A stretch of DNA of 64,000 nucleotides from Eleginops maclovinus. Taxonomy: Eukaryota > Chordata > Actinopteri > Perciformes > Eleginopidae. The position numbers were made by a program, and so were the translations under genes. How positions within the stretch are numbered: the first letter of the stretch is position 1; every line of letters begins with the position of its first letter. Shown here piece by piece: positions 1-10,338 of this stretch. Below the pieces are notes generated by a model, which was given only the letters and a program-made list of their open reading frames with translations, was not told the DNA's origin and searched no databases. Location: NCBI RefSeq assembly GCF_036324505.1, contig NC_086361.1:1924916-1988915 (forward strand), given 5' to 3'.

Positions 1-250
1 AAGCCTGATAGACTGAACTTATAAACAAAGAAAATTCAATATGCATGTTAAAGATGTTGAACAAAATGTATATTGACTGATGTTGTGAATGTGTTCTAAA
101 TGGTCTAGTGTTGGCTTAGATATGAGTTATGCAATCTGATATAAACTGTTTATACTGCTTATGTGTTGCAGAGTTATGCTGAATGTGAAATGGTTAAAAT
201 AACTGATACAGCTAATGTGATAATTCATGTTAATGCATTTTAACTTAGAA
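1..250. other. AT-rich sequence before an LTR, probably retrotransposon 3' interior
   Basis: No ORF of note. It runs directly into a purine tract and a TGTT...ACA element, so it is probably the untranslated 3' interior of an LTR retrotransposon whose body lies outside the window. This is inference from position only. Confidence 0.35.
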
Positions 251-449
251 AAAGGGGGATGTTATGATTAGATGTTATTACATGTTTGACCGCTAGTCGG
301 CAGTACTGGTTAGTAGTCACAGTTACCGTACCAATTAAGGGACCGGAGCAAGACTGCATGAAGCCACATGTATGTTATAAAGAACGTGACACATTAAACT
401 AAGTTACTTGCTATCAACACGGCCTCATCCTTGGAACACGAACATGACA
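251..449 (+). mobile_element. 3' LTR of an LTR retrotransposon (polypurine tract plus LTR)
   Basis: A purine run (AAAAAGGGGGA) ends at 259 and is followed at once by TGTTATG; the block closes at 449 with CATGACA, giving the TG...CA ends and short inverted termini expected of an LTR of about 190 bp. A TATAAAG box lies near 375. The short LTR and the abutting polypurine tract resemble Copia-type elements, but no pol sequence is present to confirm the clade. No target-site duplication could be tested because the 5' LTR is outside the window. Confidence 0.55.
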
Positions 450-1165
450 GTATGTTTAAACGCAAAAACACATCTTTTATGCACAGGAATAGAGTTTCCG
501 ATGTAGTGTCAGATGTGTTGTAGAATCCCAAAAACTGGCACTTCTGGGCGAAATGTTGGTCTGTGTAGAACAAATGACACGAAAATTGTTCACGTTGTTC
601 CGTCTGCAATTAAGCCATAGTATGGGGAGCTGTAGGTCTCTGCTACCATCTTGCGCTGAACAGCATGAGCTAATCGTTCCAGAATTTCGTTTTGGATGTT
701 GTCTCCCATCCAGTTGTCCCGTAGCGTGCAGCAGGTTGGGAATACGTTCTCTCAAGCATCAGCTGCCAAAACACATCACCACGATGGTCCTGTCCTCTCA
801 TAGGTAGCCCCTCGCGTGCTAGGAACCTCAGAGATCTGAAGGCCAGCTCCAAAACGGTCTGCGCTGTCATCTGGTCTTTAGCGATAGCATGTGAAAGCAT
901 TGCACTGATTGGTGTTCTCTTTAATAGTGCTAGTTTGTGTACGGCTTCGAGATGAAAGTGTGATTTCTCATGTTCGCTAAATTTCTCACTTGCCTTTCGC
1001 CAATTGCAAAATCCTCCTCTGACAAAACTCCCAACACTCATCCTGTCTACATCGTCAAGGCGCTTCTTGACGGCAGAGCAGCATAGGAAGCACAGAGCTG
1101 TGTCCTTTTCTGCTCGGAGGGGATCTCGCCCGGAGTGTAATTCCATGTAGAACCACCACTGCAGA
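450..1165 (-). mobile_element. hAT transposase remnant with TTF-type zinc finger
   Basis: On the minus strand the residues near 1125-780 (ALCFLCCSAVKKR, FVRGGFCNWRKA, HEKSHFHLEAV) match the TTF-type zinc finger that precedes hAT transposases of the ZMYM-like group. After a frameshift near 720 the reading continues as NEILERLAHAVQRKMVAE and GLIADGTT, the start of the hAT catalytic region, and then decays with an internal deletion near 560. The fragment runs directly into NLR sequence at about 1165, so the element appears to have inserted into, or recombined with, the NLR pseudogene. Not functional. Confidence 0.7.
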
Positions 1166-2185
1166 GACTCCATCATCTTCCTGCTCTCTGAAATCCAGTG
1201 TGGATCTGTCTCAGCTCCTCTATGATACTTGACAATCTTTACTTTGGACTGAGCCACCAGGAAGTGGATGTACATCTCAGTCAGGGTCTTGGGCAGCTCT
1301 CTTCCCTCTCTGGTTTTCAACATGTCATCCAGGACTGTAGCAGAGATCCAGCAGAAGACTGGCACATGTGGCACATGATGTGGAGGCTTTTTGAGTTCTT
1401 GATGTGAGAAATGATTGTGCTGGCCTTCTCCTGATCTCTGAATCTCTTCCTGGGTCAGTGAACCCTCGGACCTCTGTCACCATGTCCACACACTCAGGAG
1501 GGATCTGATTGGCTGCTGCAGGTCGTGTGGTTATTCAGAGGCGAGCAGAGGGAAGCAGCTTCGCCCTGATGAGGTTGGTCAGCAGCACATCCACTGAGAT
1601 GGACTCTGTGACATCAGTCAAGATCTCAGTGTTGTGGACGTCCAGAGGAAGTCGACACTCATCCAGACCGTCAAAGATGAAAACAACCGGGAACTGATCA
1701 AAGTTGCGGTTCCTGCGTCTCTGGTTTCACTGAAGAAGTGATGAACAAGTTCCACCAAGCTGTACTTTTTCTCTCTCAGCACATTCAGCTCTCTGAAGGT
1801 GAATGGAAATGTGAACTGGATGTCCTGTGGGCTTTGCCTTCAGCCCAGTCCAGAGTGAACTTCTGTGTTAAGACTGTTTTTCCCAATGGCAGCTACTCCC
1901 TTTGTCAGCACTGCCCTGATTGGTGCATCTCTTCCAGGTGAGGCTTTAAAGAGCTCTTCTTGTCTGATGGTTGTTTCTGGTCTGTCTGGTTTCCTGGATG
2001 CTGTTTCATTCTGTCTGACCTCATGTTCCTTGTTGACCTCTGTAGTGTCTCCCCTGGCGATGTAGATCTCTGTGTAGATTTCATGTAATGGTTTTAAATT
2101 TTGCGTTTTTGTCATTTTCTCCGATAATTCAAATGTTTTCTTCAGGTTAGATTTTAGTTGACGTTGGCACTCGGATATACTCTCA
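1166..2185 (-). pseudogene. NLR-C family FISNA-NACHT exon, broken
   Basis: Read on the minus strand, 2185-1840 gives the fish-specific NACHT-associated (FISNA) segment (LKSNLKKTFELSEK, EHEVRQNETASRKP) followed by a degenerate Walker A (GVAAIGKN where GVAGIGKT is usual). After a frameshift, 1690-1500 gives the Walker B region (FIFDGLDECRLPLD) and sensor region (TTRPAAA), with a stop codon in SARL*ITTRP. After another frameshift, 1374-1170 gives the winged-helix side (VFCWISATVLDDML, LPKTLTEMYIHFLV). This order is that of the large NACHT exon of teleost NLRC3-like receptors, cytosolic immune sensors. Frameshifts, one internal stop and a transposon at the 3' end show a dead copy. Confidence 0.85.
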
Positions 2186-2334
2186 GAATCAGAAGTACTT
2201 TATTTATCCAAAACTGGGAAATACTGAATGAATACAAGAAGAAATTCCAAAATTGAAAGGATGCTCCACGTCAAAATATGTCCTCCTAATGTAACAAATA
2301 AATTTTTGTTATTGGATCAAGACACTGTCCTCGA
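2186..2334 (-). repeat. LINE 3'-tail-like fragment
   Basis: The stretch 2190-2225 (cagaatcagaagtacttta) is the reverse complement of the AATAAAGTACTTCTGATTCTG tail seen at the 3' end of several fish LINEs and also near 23935 in this window. The remaining bases to 2334 show nothing recognisable. Confidence 0.45.
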
Positions 2335-3137
2335 CAACAATTACTTTCGCTGCATTTGACACTGTTGACCACAACATATTACTAGACCGTCTAGAAAACT
2401 GGTTGGGACTTTCAGCAACAGTTCTAAATTGGTTTGAATCCTACTTAAAGGACAGGAAACACTTTGTCTCTATAGGCAGCTACACATCAGAGCTGACAAA
2501 TATGACATGTGGGGTTCCTCAAGGCTCCATCTTGGGGCCTCTTCTCTTTAACATCTACATGCTACCACTGGCTCAGATAATGAAAAGCAACACAACAAGT
2601 TACCATAGCTATGCAGATGATACACAAATGTACATAACCATTTCACCAGGAGACTCTGCTCCAATTCAAACACTGAGTAAGTGCATTGAACAAATCAATG
2701 ACTGGATGAGTCAGAACTTTCTCCAATTAAACAAAGACAAAACCGAGGTCATTCTTTCTGGAACAAAGGAGGAACGACAAAAAGTCAGTGCTGAGCTTCA
2801 GTCAGCAATGTTCAGAACAACAGCTAATGCCAGAAGCCTCGGTGTAGTCATGGACTCTGACCTGAATTTCAACAGTCACATTAAAACAGTTCTTACGGCC
2901 GCCGACTATCACCTGAAGAACATATCTAGGATTAAAGGACTAATGTCACAGCAGGATCTAGAAAAACTTGTCCATGCTTTTATCTTCAGTAGACTGGACT
3001 ACTGTAACGGTGTCTTTACAGGTCTCACTAAGAAATCCATTAGAAATCTGCAGCTGATTCAGAACGCTGCGGCTCGAGTCCTCACTAACACTAAGAGAGT
3101 GGATCACATCACTCCAGTTCTGAAGTATTTACACTGA
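2335..3137 (+). mobile_element. L2/CR1-type LINE reverse transcriptase fragment
   Basis: The frame opens with AFDTVDHNILLDRL (RT block with the first catalytic Asp), then GVPQGSILGPLLFNIYMLPL and YADDTQMY (catalytic YADD), then the thumb and C-terminal region LQLNKDKTEVILSG and LDYCNGVFTGL. About 265 codons are open. It is truncated at the 5' end and stops where a 43-bp tandem repeat begins. It lies between the PYD-side and NACHT exons of the NLR pseudogene, in opposite orientation, so it is an insertion in that gene's intron. Confidence 0.85.
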
Positions 3138-3316
3138 GAGAGTGGATCACATCACTCCAGTTCTGAAGTCTTTACACTGAGAGAGTGGATCACATCACTC
3201 CAGTTCTGAAGTCTTTACACTGAGAGAGTGGATCACATCACTCCAGTCCTGAAGTCTTTACACTGAGAGAGTGGATCACATCAGTCCAGTTCTGAAGTCT
3301 TTACACTGAGAGAGTG
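3091..3316 (+). repeat. 43-bp tandem repeat, 5.3 copies, in LINE sequence
   Basis: Five consecutive copies of a 43-bp unit (core GAGAGAGTGGATCACATC ... GAAGTCTTTACA) start at 3091, 3134, 3177, 3220 and 3263. The first copy encodes the RT segment RVDHITPVLKYLH, so the unit arose by amplification of the LINE's own C-terminal coding sequence. 43 is not a multiple of three, so the amplification ends the frame. Confidence 0.9.
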
Positions 3317-3597
3317 GGCAGCAGTGGCTTAGTCTGTAAGGGCTTGGACTGGGGTCCAAAGGGTCGCCGGTTCACGTCCCGATTAGACCAAAAATATGGA
3401 GTGAGCTGGTAGCCGGAGAGCTGCCAGTTCTCCTCCTGAGCCACTACAAGGCACCGAACCCTGAATCTGCTCGCTGGCGCCGGGTAACTGGCAGCCTCCC
3501 TGCTTTGCCACCTCTCCTGCATGTGTGTGTTTGTTTGTATGTCATCGTTGCTTGAGCATGTGTATCTTCTGTGTGTGTAAACGAAAAAGAAATGTCC
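3317..3597 (+). repeat. tRNA-derived SINE
   Basis: GCAGTGGCTTAGTCTGTAAGGG (box A-like) and GGTTCACGTCCC (box B-like) are spaced as in a tRNA gene head, followed by an unrelated body. A second copy sits at about 50330-50465 on the minus strand and shares the head and the AAATATGGA segment, which supports a dispersed family. The 3' limit is approximate. Confidence 0.65.
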
Positions 3598-3756
3598 CTT
3601 ATCTTTGCTCTTAAATTACTGTTAAATGCCTTTTTATAATATGTTTATGCTGCACCACTTCTAAATGATCTTAATGTATTTTACTTTTGTAAAGCACTTT
3701 GAATTGCTTTGTGTTGAAAGGTGCTATATAAATGAACTTGCTTTGCCTTCAAACCC
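3598..3756 (+). repeat. L2-type LINE 3' untranslated tail
   Basis: The end contains TAAAGCACTTTGAATTGC and GTGCTATATAAATGAACTT followed by a short CTTTGCCTT repeat, the hallmark 3' end of fish L2/Maui LINEs. It is probably the tail of the element at 2335, separated from it by the SINE and the 43-bp repeats. Confidence 0.7.
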
Positions 3757-4119
3757 ATAATGAACAATCTGATTTACAATCGAGAACCATGTTCCTTAAC
3801 CTGCTTGCTTGGACATGAGGCACAACCATGTCAGAGCCAACACCGACTGATGATGTAGAAACAAAGCTCTCACTTCAGTTGTCCAAGAGTTGGATGGATC
3901 TACTAATGTCTACTTCCGCAGTAGCCTACCACCCACAAAATACTGCTGGTGGACAGAGTAAAAAAACCCTTCCTCCGCCCATAAAATAGGTCGATGTGGA
4001 AGTCCATTGACACCTTGTGATGTACCTGACCACAGTCTGAACACATGATGCATTGTTGTGAAAAATATGGGTTCCATCTTAGCAATACTCATTTTTTAAT
4101 GACCTTCCTGTTGGTTCTG
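3757..4119 (-). pseudogene. Possible NLR linker exon(s) between PYD and FISNA
   Basis: On the minus strand 4085-3903 reads VSMDFHIDLFYGRRKGFF, which resembles the short 'VSMKSD.SM' linker repeats found between the N-terminal domain and FISNA in teleost NLRs. Frame is not maintained. The call rests mainly on this phrase and on its location between the PYD and NACHT pieces. Confidence 0.35.
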
Positions 4120-4394
4120 AAGGGGTTTTTGATCATTTCTCCTCAAGATCATTCTGCTTTATCTCCCCCAAAACTATTGTGGTCACTTTAATAGTGTATA
4201 TGCAGTAGTACAGAAACATCTGATCCACTTTGTCCATCCGGTCTGCATCCTCTAGTCGACTCTTTGTGATACCTTGGAATTGTAGGACCTCCTGCTGCAG
4301 GTGCAACTTGAAATTTTTGAAAGTCCTCTTTCCCCAAATCTTCCAAAGTTCTTAAGAAGATCTTTTTAGGTGTCGCTATCGCTTCTCCCTGCAA
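4120..4394 (-). pseudogene. Pyrin (PYD) exon of the NLR pseudogene
   Basis: Minus strand from 4394: ATPKKIFLRTLEDLGKEDFQKFQ, then after a one-base frameshift LHLQQEVLQ, KSRLEDADRMDKVDQM and TIKVTTIVLGEIKQNDLEEK. This is the helix pattern of a teleost pyrin domain (TLEDL, F.KFKWHL, K..LE.ADR.D.V..M). It lies upstream, in gene orientation, of the FISNA-NACHT exon at 2185-1166, so both probably derive from one PYD-type NLR gene. A Tc1 element abuts its start. The frameshift makes it non-functional. Confidence 0.75.
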
Positions 4395-5771
4395 ACACCA
4401 GAAGATACCAAAATGACAGCTTCAAGACGCCTCCTGTATGGAGAAACTAGTCACATGCATTGCTCAGGTGTGGTTTTGGCCCATTCTTCCACACAAACAG
4501 TCTTCAAGTCTTGAAGGTTCCGTGGGCCTCTTCTAAAACTCTGATCTTTAGTTCTTTCCATAGATTTTCTATTGGATACAAGTCAGGGGATTGGCTGGGC
4601 CATTCTAGCAGTTTTATTTTCTTTCTCTGAAACAAATTGAGAGTTTCCTTGGCTGTGTGTTTGGGATCATTGTCTTGCTGAAATGTCCACCCTCGTTTCC
4701 TTTTCATCATCCTGGTAGATGGCAGCAGATTTTTATCAAGAATGTCTCTGTACATTTTTCCATTCATCCTTCTTTCAATTATATGAAGTTTGCCAGTGCC
4801 AGATGCTGAAAAGCAGCCCCACACCATGATGTTCCCACCTCCAAAATCCACTGTTGGTATGATGTTTCTGGGGTGATGTGCAGTGCCATTTGACCTCCAA
4901 ACATGCTGTGTATTATGGCATCCAAAGAGTTCAATTTTGGACTCATCTGACCAGACTATATTCTCCCAGTATTTCACAGGCTTGTCTAAATGTTGTGCAG
5001 CAAACTTTAAACAAGCTTCAACATGCTTTTTCTTCAGCAATGGAGTCTTGCGTGGTGAGTGTGCACAGGCCATGGGGGTAGAGTGCATTACTTATAGTTC
5101 TCTCTGAAACACATGTACCTGCTGATTCCAGGTCTTTCTGAAAGTCTCCACAAGTGCTCCTTGGCTCTTGGACAACTGTTCTGATAATTATTTTCACTCC
5201 TCTGTCAGAAATCTTGCAAGGAGCACCTGGTCGTGGCTGGTTTATGGTGAAATTATGTTCTTTCCACTTCCGGATTAAGGCCCCAACAGTGCTCACTGGA
5301 ACATTCAGGAGTTTAGAAATCCTTCTGTAATGCCATCAGTATGTTTTGCAACAATAAGGTTGTGAAGGTCTTCAGAGAGCTCTTTGCTTTTACCCATCAT
5401 GAGATCTTTCTTGTGTGACACCTTGGTAATGAGAGACCTTTTTATAGGCCATCAGTTGGGACTGTACCAGCTGATATTAATTTGCATTAATTGCTTTCTA
5501 ATCACTGATAGATTTCAGCTGGTGTCTTGGCTTTCCATGCCTTTTTGCAGCTCCCTTTCTTCATGTGTTCACTACTTTGTCCCTGTGTCATTCCTTTTTA
5601 ATCCACATAACTTAATTTATGGACATCTATGGTTTGATTTATTTGCATGTGTGGATTGCATGGGTTGTCCATGGGCCAACATCTGATGAACATTTCATGT
5701 CAATAGCACCTTTAGAAATATAGTTACTGAGAAAAATTATGATGTGTTCAATACTTATTTTACCCGCTGTA
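4395..5771 (-). mobile_element. Tc1-like transposon with frameshifted DD34E transposase
   Basis: Minus-strand pieces form a Tc1 transposase: 5296-5018 has the N-terminal DNA-binding half (GALIRKWKEHNFTINQPRPG), 5088-4504 has the catalytic half with [12 protein letters not shown] (first Asp), [10 protein letters not shown] (second Asp) and [13 protein letters not shown] (Glu). A frameshift separates the halves near 5080, and another disrupts the end ([13 protein letters not shown]) near 4530. The right terminal repeat is visible at about 5742-5769 (TGTTCAATACTTATTTTACC...GCTG) followed by TA. The left terminal repeat is missing, so the element is truncated and immobile by itself. Confidence 0.9.
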
Positions 5772-6514
5772 TACATTTTTAATGTATTGTATATTTTCAC
5801 AAATGAAAGTGGGGGTGGAAGGTGTTGAATCACATCGATGATCAAAGACTGCTCATAGAAAACATAGATCCTCTGACCTCAAAGGAAAACTATGTTTTCT
5901 GAGATATAACTTGTGTTTTAACAATCAAACGTAAAATCTTTTGTCTCCCTGCAGATTTCCAAGATACCAAAAGAAAATGTGTCTTATATATGGTAACTAT
6001 ATGGTCAAAATATGATGTAAATAAATATAAAAATACAAAATGCATACATATACCACATATTAGTCTCTCATTGTATTTAGCTGGTATGAGAATGTTAAAC
6101 TGTCATATCTTTTTACAGAATCATAATTCCGTGATTTTATTCTCATTTTCAGATGTGTATTTAACAGGTCGTTTGTAAACATTTGCAGTTATACTTTGAC
6201 ATACCGCTCTTCCCCTAAATTCTTTGGAATTACTAAATATCTGTGACAGTACATGAGTAAATATATATTTAAAAAATCATGCCAATAAGGATGTCACAAA
6301 ACAAGAAAATAAAATTCCAATATGATCAATATCAAATCTGATACCACTTTAAAAGATGGAGTCAGCATTCATCCGAGCCAATTGACAGACTGGCCTATAA
6401 ACACTTGTTTAAAGGTATTTATCCAAGACAAGTTCACTTCTTCATATTCTCTGGGATGTGATCCCACAGACTTGGACCAAGGGAGTACGGACTCCCATGC
6501 TGGCTAGTTTTTTC
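5772..6514. other. Intergenic, nothing recognised
   Basis: AT-rich sequence with only short spurious ORFs; no repeat family or exon was recognised. Confidence 0.4.
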
Positions 6515-6665
6515 CACAGAACAGCTGGGAGATTGGTCGGTAAGCAGTTCCTGGAAGTAAGTGGGGCCAGTGAGGTTGATGGCTTTGTTGACCATTCTGA
6601 GGACTTTGAATGTGATCCGATGGGTTAGAGGGAGCCAGTGGAGTGAGTGAAGGATGGTGGTGATG
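6515..6665 (-). mobile_element. LINE C-terminal remnant
   Basis: Reading the minus strand gives HITTILHSLHWLPLTHRITFKVL and VNKAINLTGPTYFQELL, which parallels HITPVLQNLHWLPVPQRIQF in the intact LINE at 16.6-21.4 kb. It is therefore a short relic of the C-terminal end of a related L2-type ORF2. Confidence 0.7.
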
Positions 6666-7350
6666 TGTTCTGAGAGCAGTAATCATGGGACGCAACTACC
6701 ACAACTTCATCACATTTAAACTTCTGAAGCAATGGAGACGAAACTCAGAGAGGTACAGGAGAGCAGGAACTTGATGGCAAAACACTATCGGAGTTACGGC
6801 CGGATAGTTGACCAGACATTTACTGTAGACACGAGTTGCCACAGCGGTTGCCAAACCGATTCTGAAGATCTCGACAATAGGACGAGGTTTTTCTGAATGG
6901 ATTATCAACATTCTTCAAATGCCAGACTAAACAAGCTCAGACAATAAGTTTAACTTAAACTGTAATCTAGGTCGCAAATAAGGTGTTTACCGGAGCATAG
7001 TGGGCCAGATAAACTTGAGCTAGCTGTCCATAAACAATAAAGCCAATCTTAGGTCAGCATGAGCTTGTACCCACTGTTGGAACAACAAGGCTTCGAAAGC
7101 CCAGGCTGCCCCTCCTTAATGAAGATAACAGCACCTGGAAGGCCGTAGAGCCAGGTCAGAGAGAAGAGATCCAAATGAGCTAAAGATTCACAAGCTTATA
7201 CAAAATATTCCCTAACACATATGTTTCTGATATCTCTGAGCCTCTATTGCATATGTAAATAAAGGAGACAAAATATTAGACACAAAACGACAACAGCAAC
7301 ACAAAGTGGAGAATCAGAATGAACCCCAGAATGAGGGGAAAACAGCTATA
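6666..7350. other. Intergenic, nothing recognised
   Basis: Unique-looking sequence without convincing ORFs, leading into the 26-bp satellite. Confidence 0.4.
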
Positions 7351-9560
7351 GTCCTCTGAACTAGACTAACCCTAAAGTCATCTGAACTACACTAACCCCT
7401 AAAGTCCTCTGAACTAGATTAACCCCAGAGTCCTCTGAACTAGAATAACCCTAAAGTCATCTGAACTAGTCTAACCCTAAAGTCATCTGAAATAGTCTAA
7501 CCCTAAAGTCATCTGAACTACACTAACCCTAAAGTCATCTGAACTAGACTAACCCTAAAGTCATCTGAACTAGACTAACCCTAAAGTCATCTGAACTAGT
7601 CTAACCCTAAAGTCATCTGAACTACACTAACCCTAAAGTCATCTGAACTAGTCTAACCCTAAAGTCATCTGAACTACACTAACCCTAAAGTAATCTGAAC
7701 TAGACTAAACCTAAAGTCATCTGAACTAGTCTAACCCTAAAGTCATCTGAACTAGTCTAACCCTAAAGTCATCTGAACTAGTCTAACCCTAAAGTCATCT
7801 GAACTAGACTAACCCTAAAGTCATCTGAACTAGACTAACCCTAAAGTCATCTGAACTAGTCTAAACCTAAAGTCATCTGAACTAGTCTAACCCTAAAGTC
7901 ATCTGAACTAGTCTAACCCTAAAGTCATCTGAACTAGACTAAACCTAAAATAATCTGAACTAGACTAAACCTAAAGTCATCTGAACTAGTCTAACCCTAA
8001 AGTCATCTGAACTAGACTAAACCTAAAGTCATCTGAACTAGTCTAACCCTAAAGTCATCTGAACTAGACTAAACCTAAAGTCATCTGAACTAGTCTAACC
8101 CTAAAGTCATCTGAAATAGATCTAACCCCAGAGTCATCTGAACTAGACTAACCCTAAAGTCATCTGAACTAGTCTAACCCTAAAGTCATCTGAACTAGAC
8201 TAACCCTAAAGTCATCTGAACTAGTCTAACCCTAAAGTCATCTGAACTAGCACTAACCCTAAAGTCATCTGAACTAGTCTAACCCTAAAGTCATCTGAAC
8301 TAGCTCTAACCCTAAAGTCATCTGAACTAGACTAACCCTAAAGTCATCTGAACTAGTCTAACCCTAAAGTCATCTGAACTACACTAACCCTAAAGTCATC
8401 TGAACTACACTAACCCTAAAGTCATCTGAACTAGACTAAACCTAAAGTCATCTGAACTAGTCTAACCCTAAAGTCATCTGAACTAGTCTAACCCTAAAGT
8501 CATCTGAACTAGACTAACCCTAAAGTCATCTGAACAACACTAACCCTAGTCATCTGAACTAGTCTAACCCTAAAGTCATCTGAACTAGTCTAACCCTAAA
8601 GTCATCTGAACTAGTCTAACCCTAAAGTCATCTGAACAACACTAACCCTAGTCATCTGAACTAGTCTAACCCTAAAGTCATCTGAACTAGTCTAACCCTA
8701 AAGTCATCTTAACTCGTCTAAACCTAAAGTGATCTGAACTAGACTGACCCTAAAGTCACCTGAACTAGACTAACCCTAAAGTCATCTGAACAACACTAAC
8801 CCTAAAGTCATCTGAACTAGCCCAAACCCTAAAGTCATCTAAACAACACTAACCCTAAAGTCATCTGAACTAGTCTAACCCTAAAGTCATCTAAACAACA
8901 CTAACCCTAGTCATCTGAACTAGACTAAACCTAAAGTCATCTGAACTAGACTAACCCTAAAGTCATCTGAACTAGTCTAACCCTAAAGTGATCTGAACTA
9001 CAAAACCCTAAAGTCATCTTAACTCGTCTAAACCTAAAGTGATCTGAACTAGACTGACCCTAAAGTCACCTGAACTAGACTAACCCTAAAGTCATCTGAA
9101 CAACACTAACCCTAAAGTCATCTGAACAACACTAACCCTAAAGTCATCTGAACAACACTAACCCTAAAGTCATCTGAACTAGTCTAACCCTAAAGTCATC
9201 TGAACAACACTAACCCTAAAGTCATCTGAACAACACTAACCCTAAAGTCATCTGAGCTAGTCTAACCCTAAAGTCATCTGAACTACACTAACCCTAAAGT
9301 CATCTGAACCAGACTAACAATAAAGTCATCTGAAATAGTCTAACCCTAAAGTCATCTCAACAACACTAACCCTAAAGTCATCTGAAATAGTCTAACCCTA
9401 AAGTCATCTGAACTAGTCTAACCCTAAAGTCATCTGAACTAGACTAGCCCTAAAGTCATCTGAACTAGACTAGCCCTAAAGTCATCTGAACTAGACTAGC
9501 CCTAAAGTCATCTCAACAACACTAACCCTAAAGTCATCTGAACTAGACTAACCCTAAAGT
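7351..9560 (+). repeat. 26-bp satellite, about 85 units, telomere-like core
   Basis: Unit CTAAAGTCATCTGAACTAGT plus CTAACC, repeated almost without break for 2.2 kb. Positions 15-19 of the unit vary (CTAGTC, CTAGAC, CTACAC, AACAAC), and some units lack the AAAGT part (near 8545, 8650, 8905). A block of about 90 bp around 8701-8800 recurs with the same rare variants at 9011-9110, a 310-bp offset, which shows segmental duplication in the array. Each junction contains CTAACCCTAAAG, close to two CCCTAA telomere hexamers. Confidence 0.95.
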
Positions 9561-10040
9561 CCCCAGCCCCAACATGTGCATACACCAGCTGCTGGAAACA
9601 CTAACGCTAACACTTACCACTCCGTAACGTTGCTCTCCAATCTCCAACCAACTGGCCGTTCTTCAAATTCTTCGGTTTCCTCCTCCGGTAAAGGCTCAAA
9701 CATGTAAGGTTGGATGCCAATAGCCTCCATGGTTCATCTCTCACAGTTTTGTGAGAGAGTTTTACTTCTGTGGGCTCTGGGGCAGCCATGGATTGCTCCT
9801 TGTAAATCAGCCAATCAGAGCAGAGCTCGTCATAATTATTTAAATGAGCCCCCAAATAAGGCAATTCAGCTTGTTATACAATCTAGGACCAAATCATAGA
9901 GTTGTAAATGGGCCTGTAAAACCGCATCTGGACATTTTTTGGATCAACCAAAGTAATATACCTTCTTTGTAGACCTCAGAGAACAATTTAAAAATACCAG
10001 AGAGATGCATTCTATGGCACCTTTAAAGCATCACCTTAAC
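9561..10040 (-). mobile_element. DNA-transposon fragment carrying a short coding exon
   Basis: Minus strand about 9735-9622 encodes MEAIGIQPYMFEPL and then EEETEEFEERPVGWRLES, ending exactly at a GT donor (cacttaccac on the plus strand). The GIQPYMFEP phrase is one I associate with first exons of P2X7-C-like proteins carried by teleost repeats. The flank ends near 10020 in GGCACCTTTAAA, a common end for such elements. Family assignment is tentative. Confidence 0.4.
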
Positions 10041-10099
10041 TTGGACTACACTGTCAGAGACGACAAGGGCCAGAAGGAGGCGGGACGTATGATCTTGGT

Positions 10100-10303
10100 A
10101 CAAATCACAGGACTCGGGCTAAATAAAAACAAACAAAGTTTAATTCAGGTCGTTACTGTAACAAAAGGAGAGTAAAAACATAATAAAAACAGACAAAAAA
10201 AATTAGTCCAGCGGGAGACGGAACATTTTCCTGCTGGTGTTTCTGTCCAGGTTACTGCGGCCAGCTTGGGAGGAGGTCTTCCTGTCTGAGGAGGCTGACT
10301 GTG
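10100..10303 (-). other. Candidate terminal exon of unknown gene or ILF2 alternative 3' exon
   Basis: On the minus strand a strong acceptor (CTGCTCTCCTCCACAG) ends at 10304. The following 96 bases read SASSDRKTSSQAGRSNLDRN then TSRKMFRLPLD and stop, in one of the open frames, with an ATTAAA signal about 60 bases later. It lies downstream of ILF2 on the same strand. ILF2's 3' untranslated region contains a possible donor (CAG|GTTAAC near 13629), so this may be an alternative 3' exon instead. I do not recognise the peptide. Confidence 0.3.
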
Positions 10304-10338
10304 GAGGAGAGCAGAGGGTTAGTTAGTAAAGCCGGAAC

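Noticed and set aside
3317..3400. Functional tRNA gene
   Set aside because: Only the promoter boxes resemble tRNA; a second SINE copy is at 50.4 kb.
7351..9560. CRISPR-like array
   Set aside because: Units are contiguous with no unique spacers, and the genome is a vertebrate.
7351..9560. True telomere or subtelomere
   Set aside because: The hexamer is never tandemly repeated, and genes lie on one side with no chromosome end.
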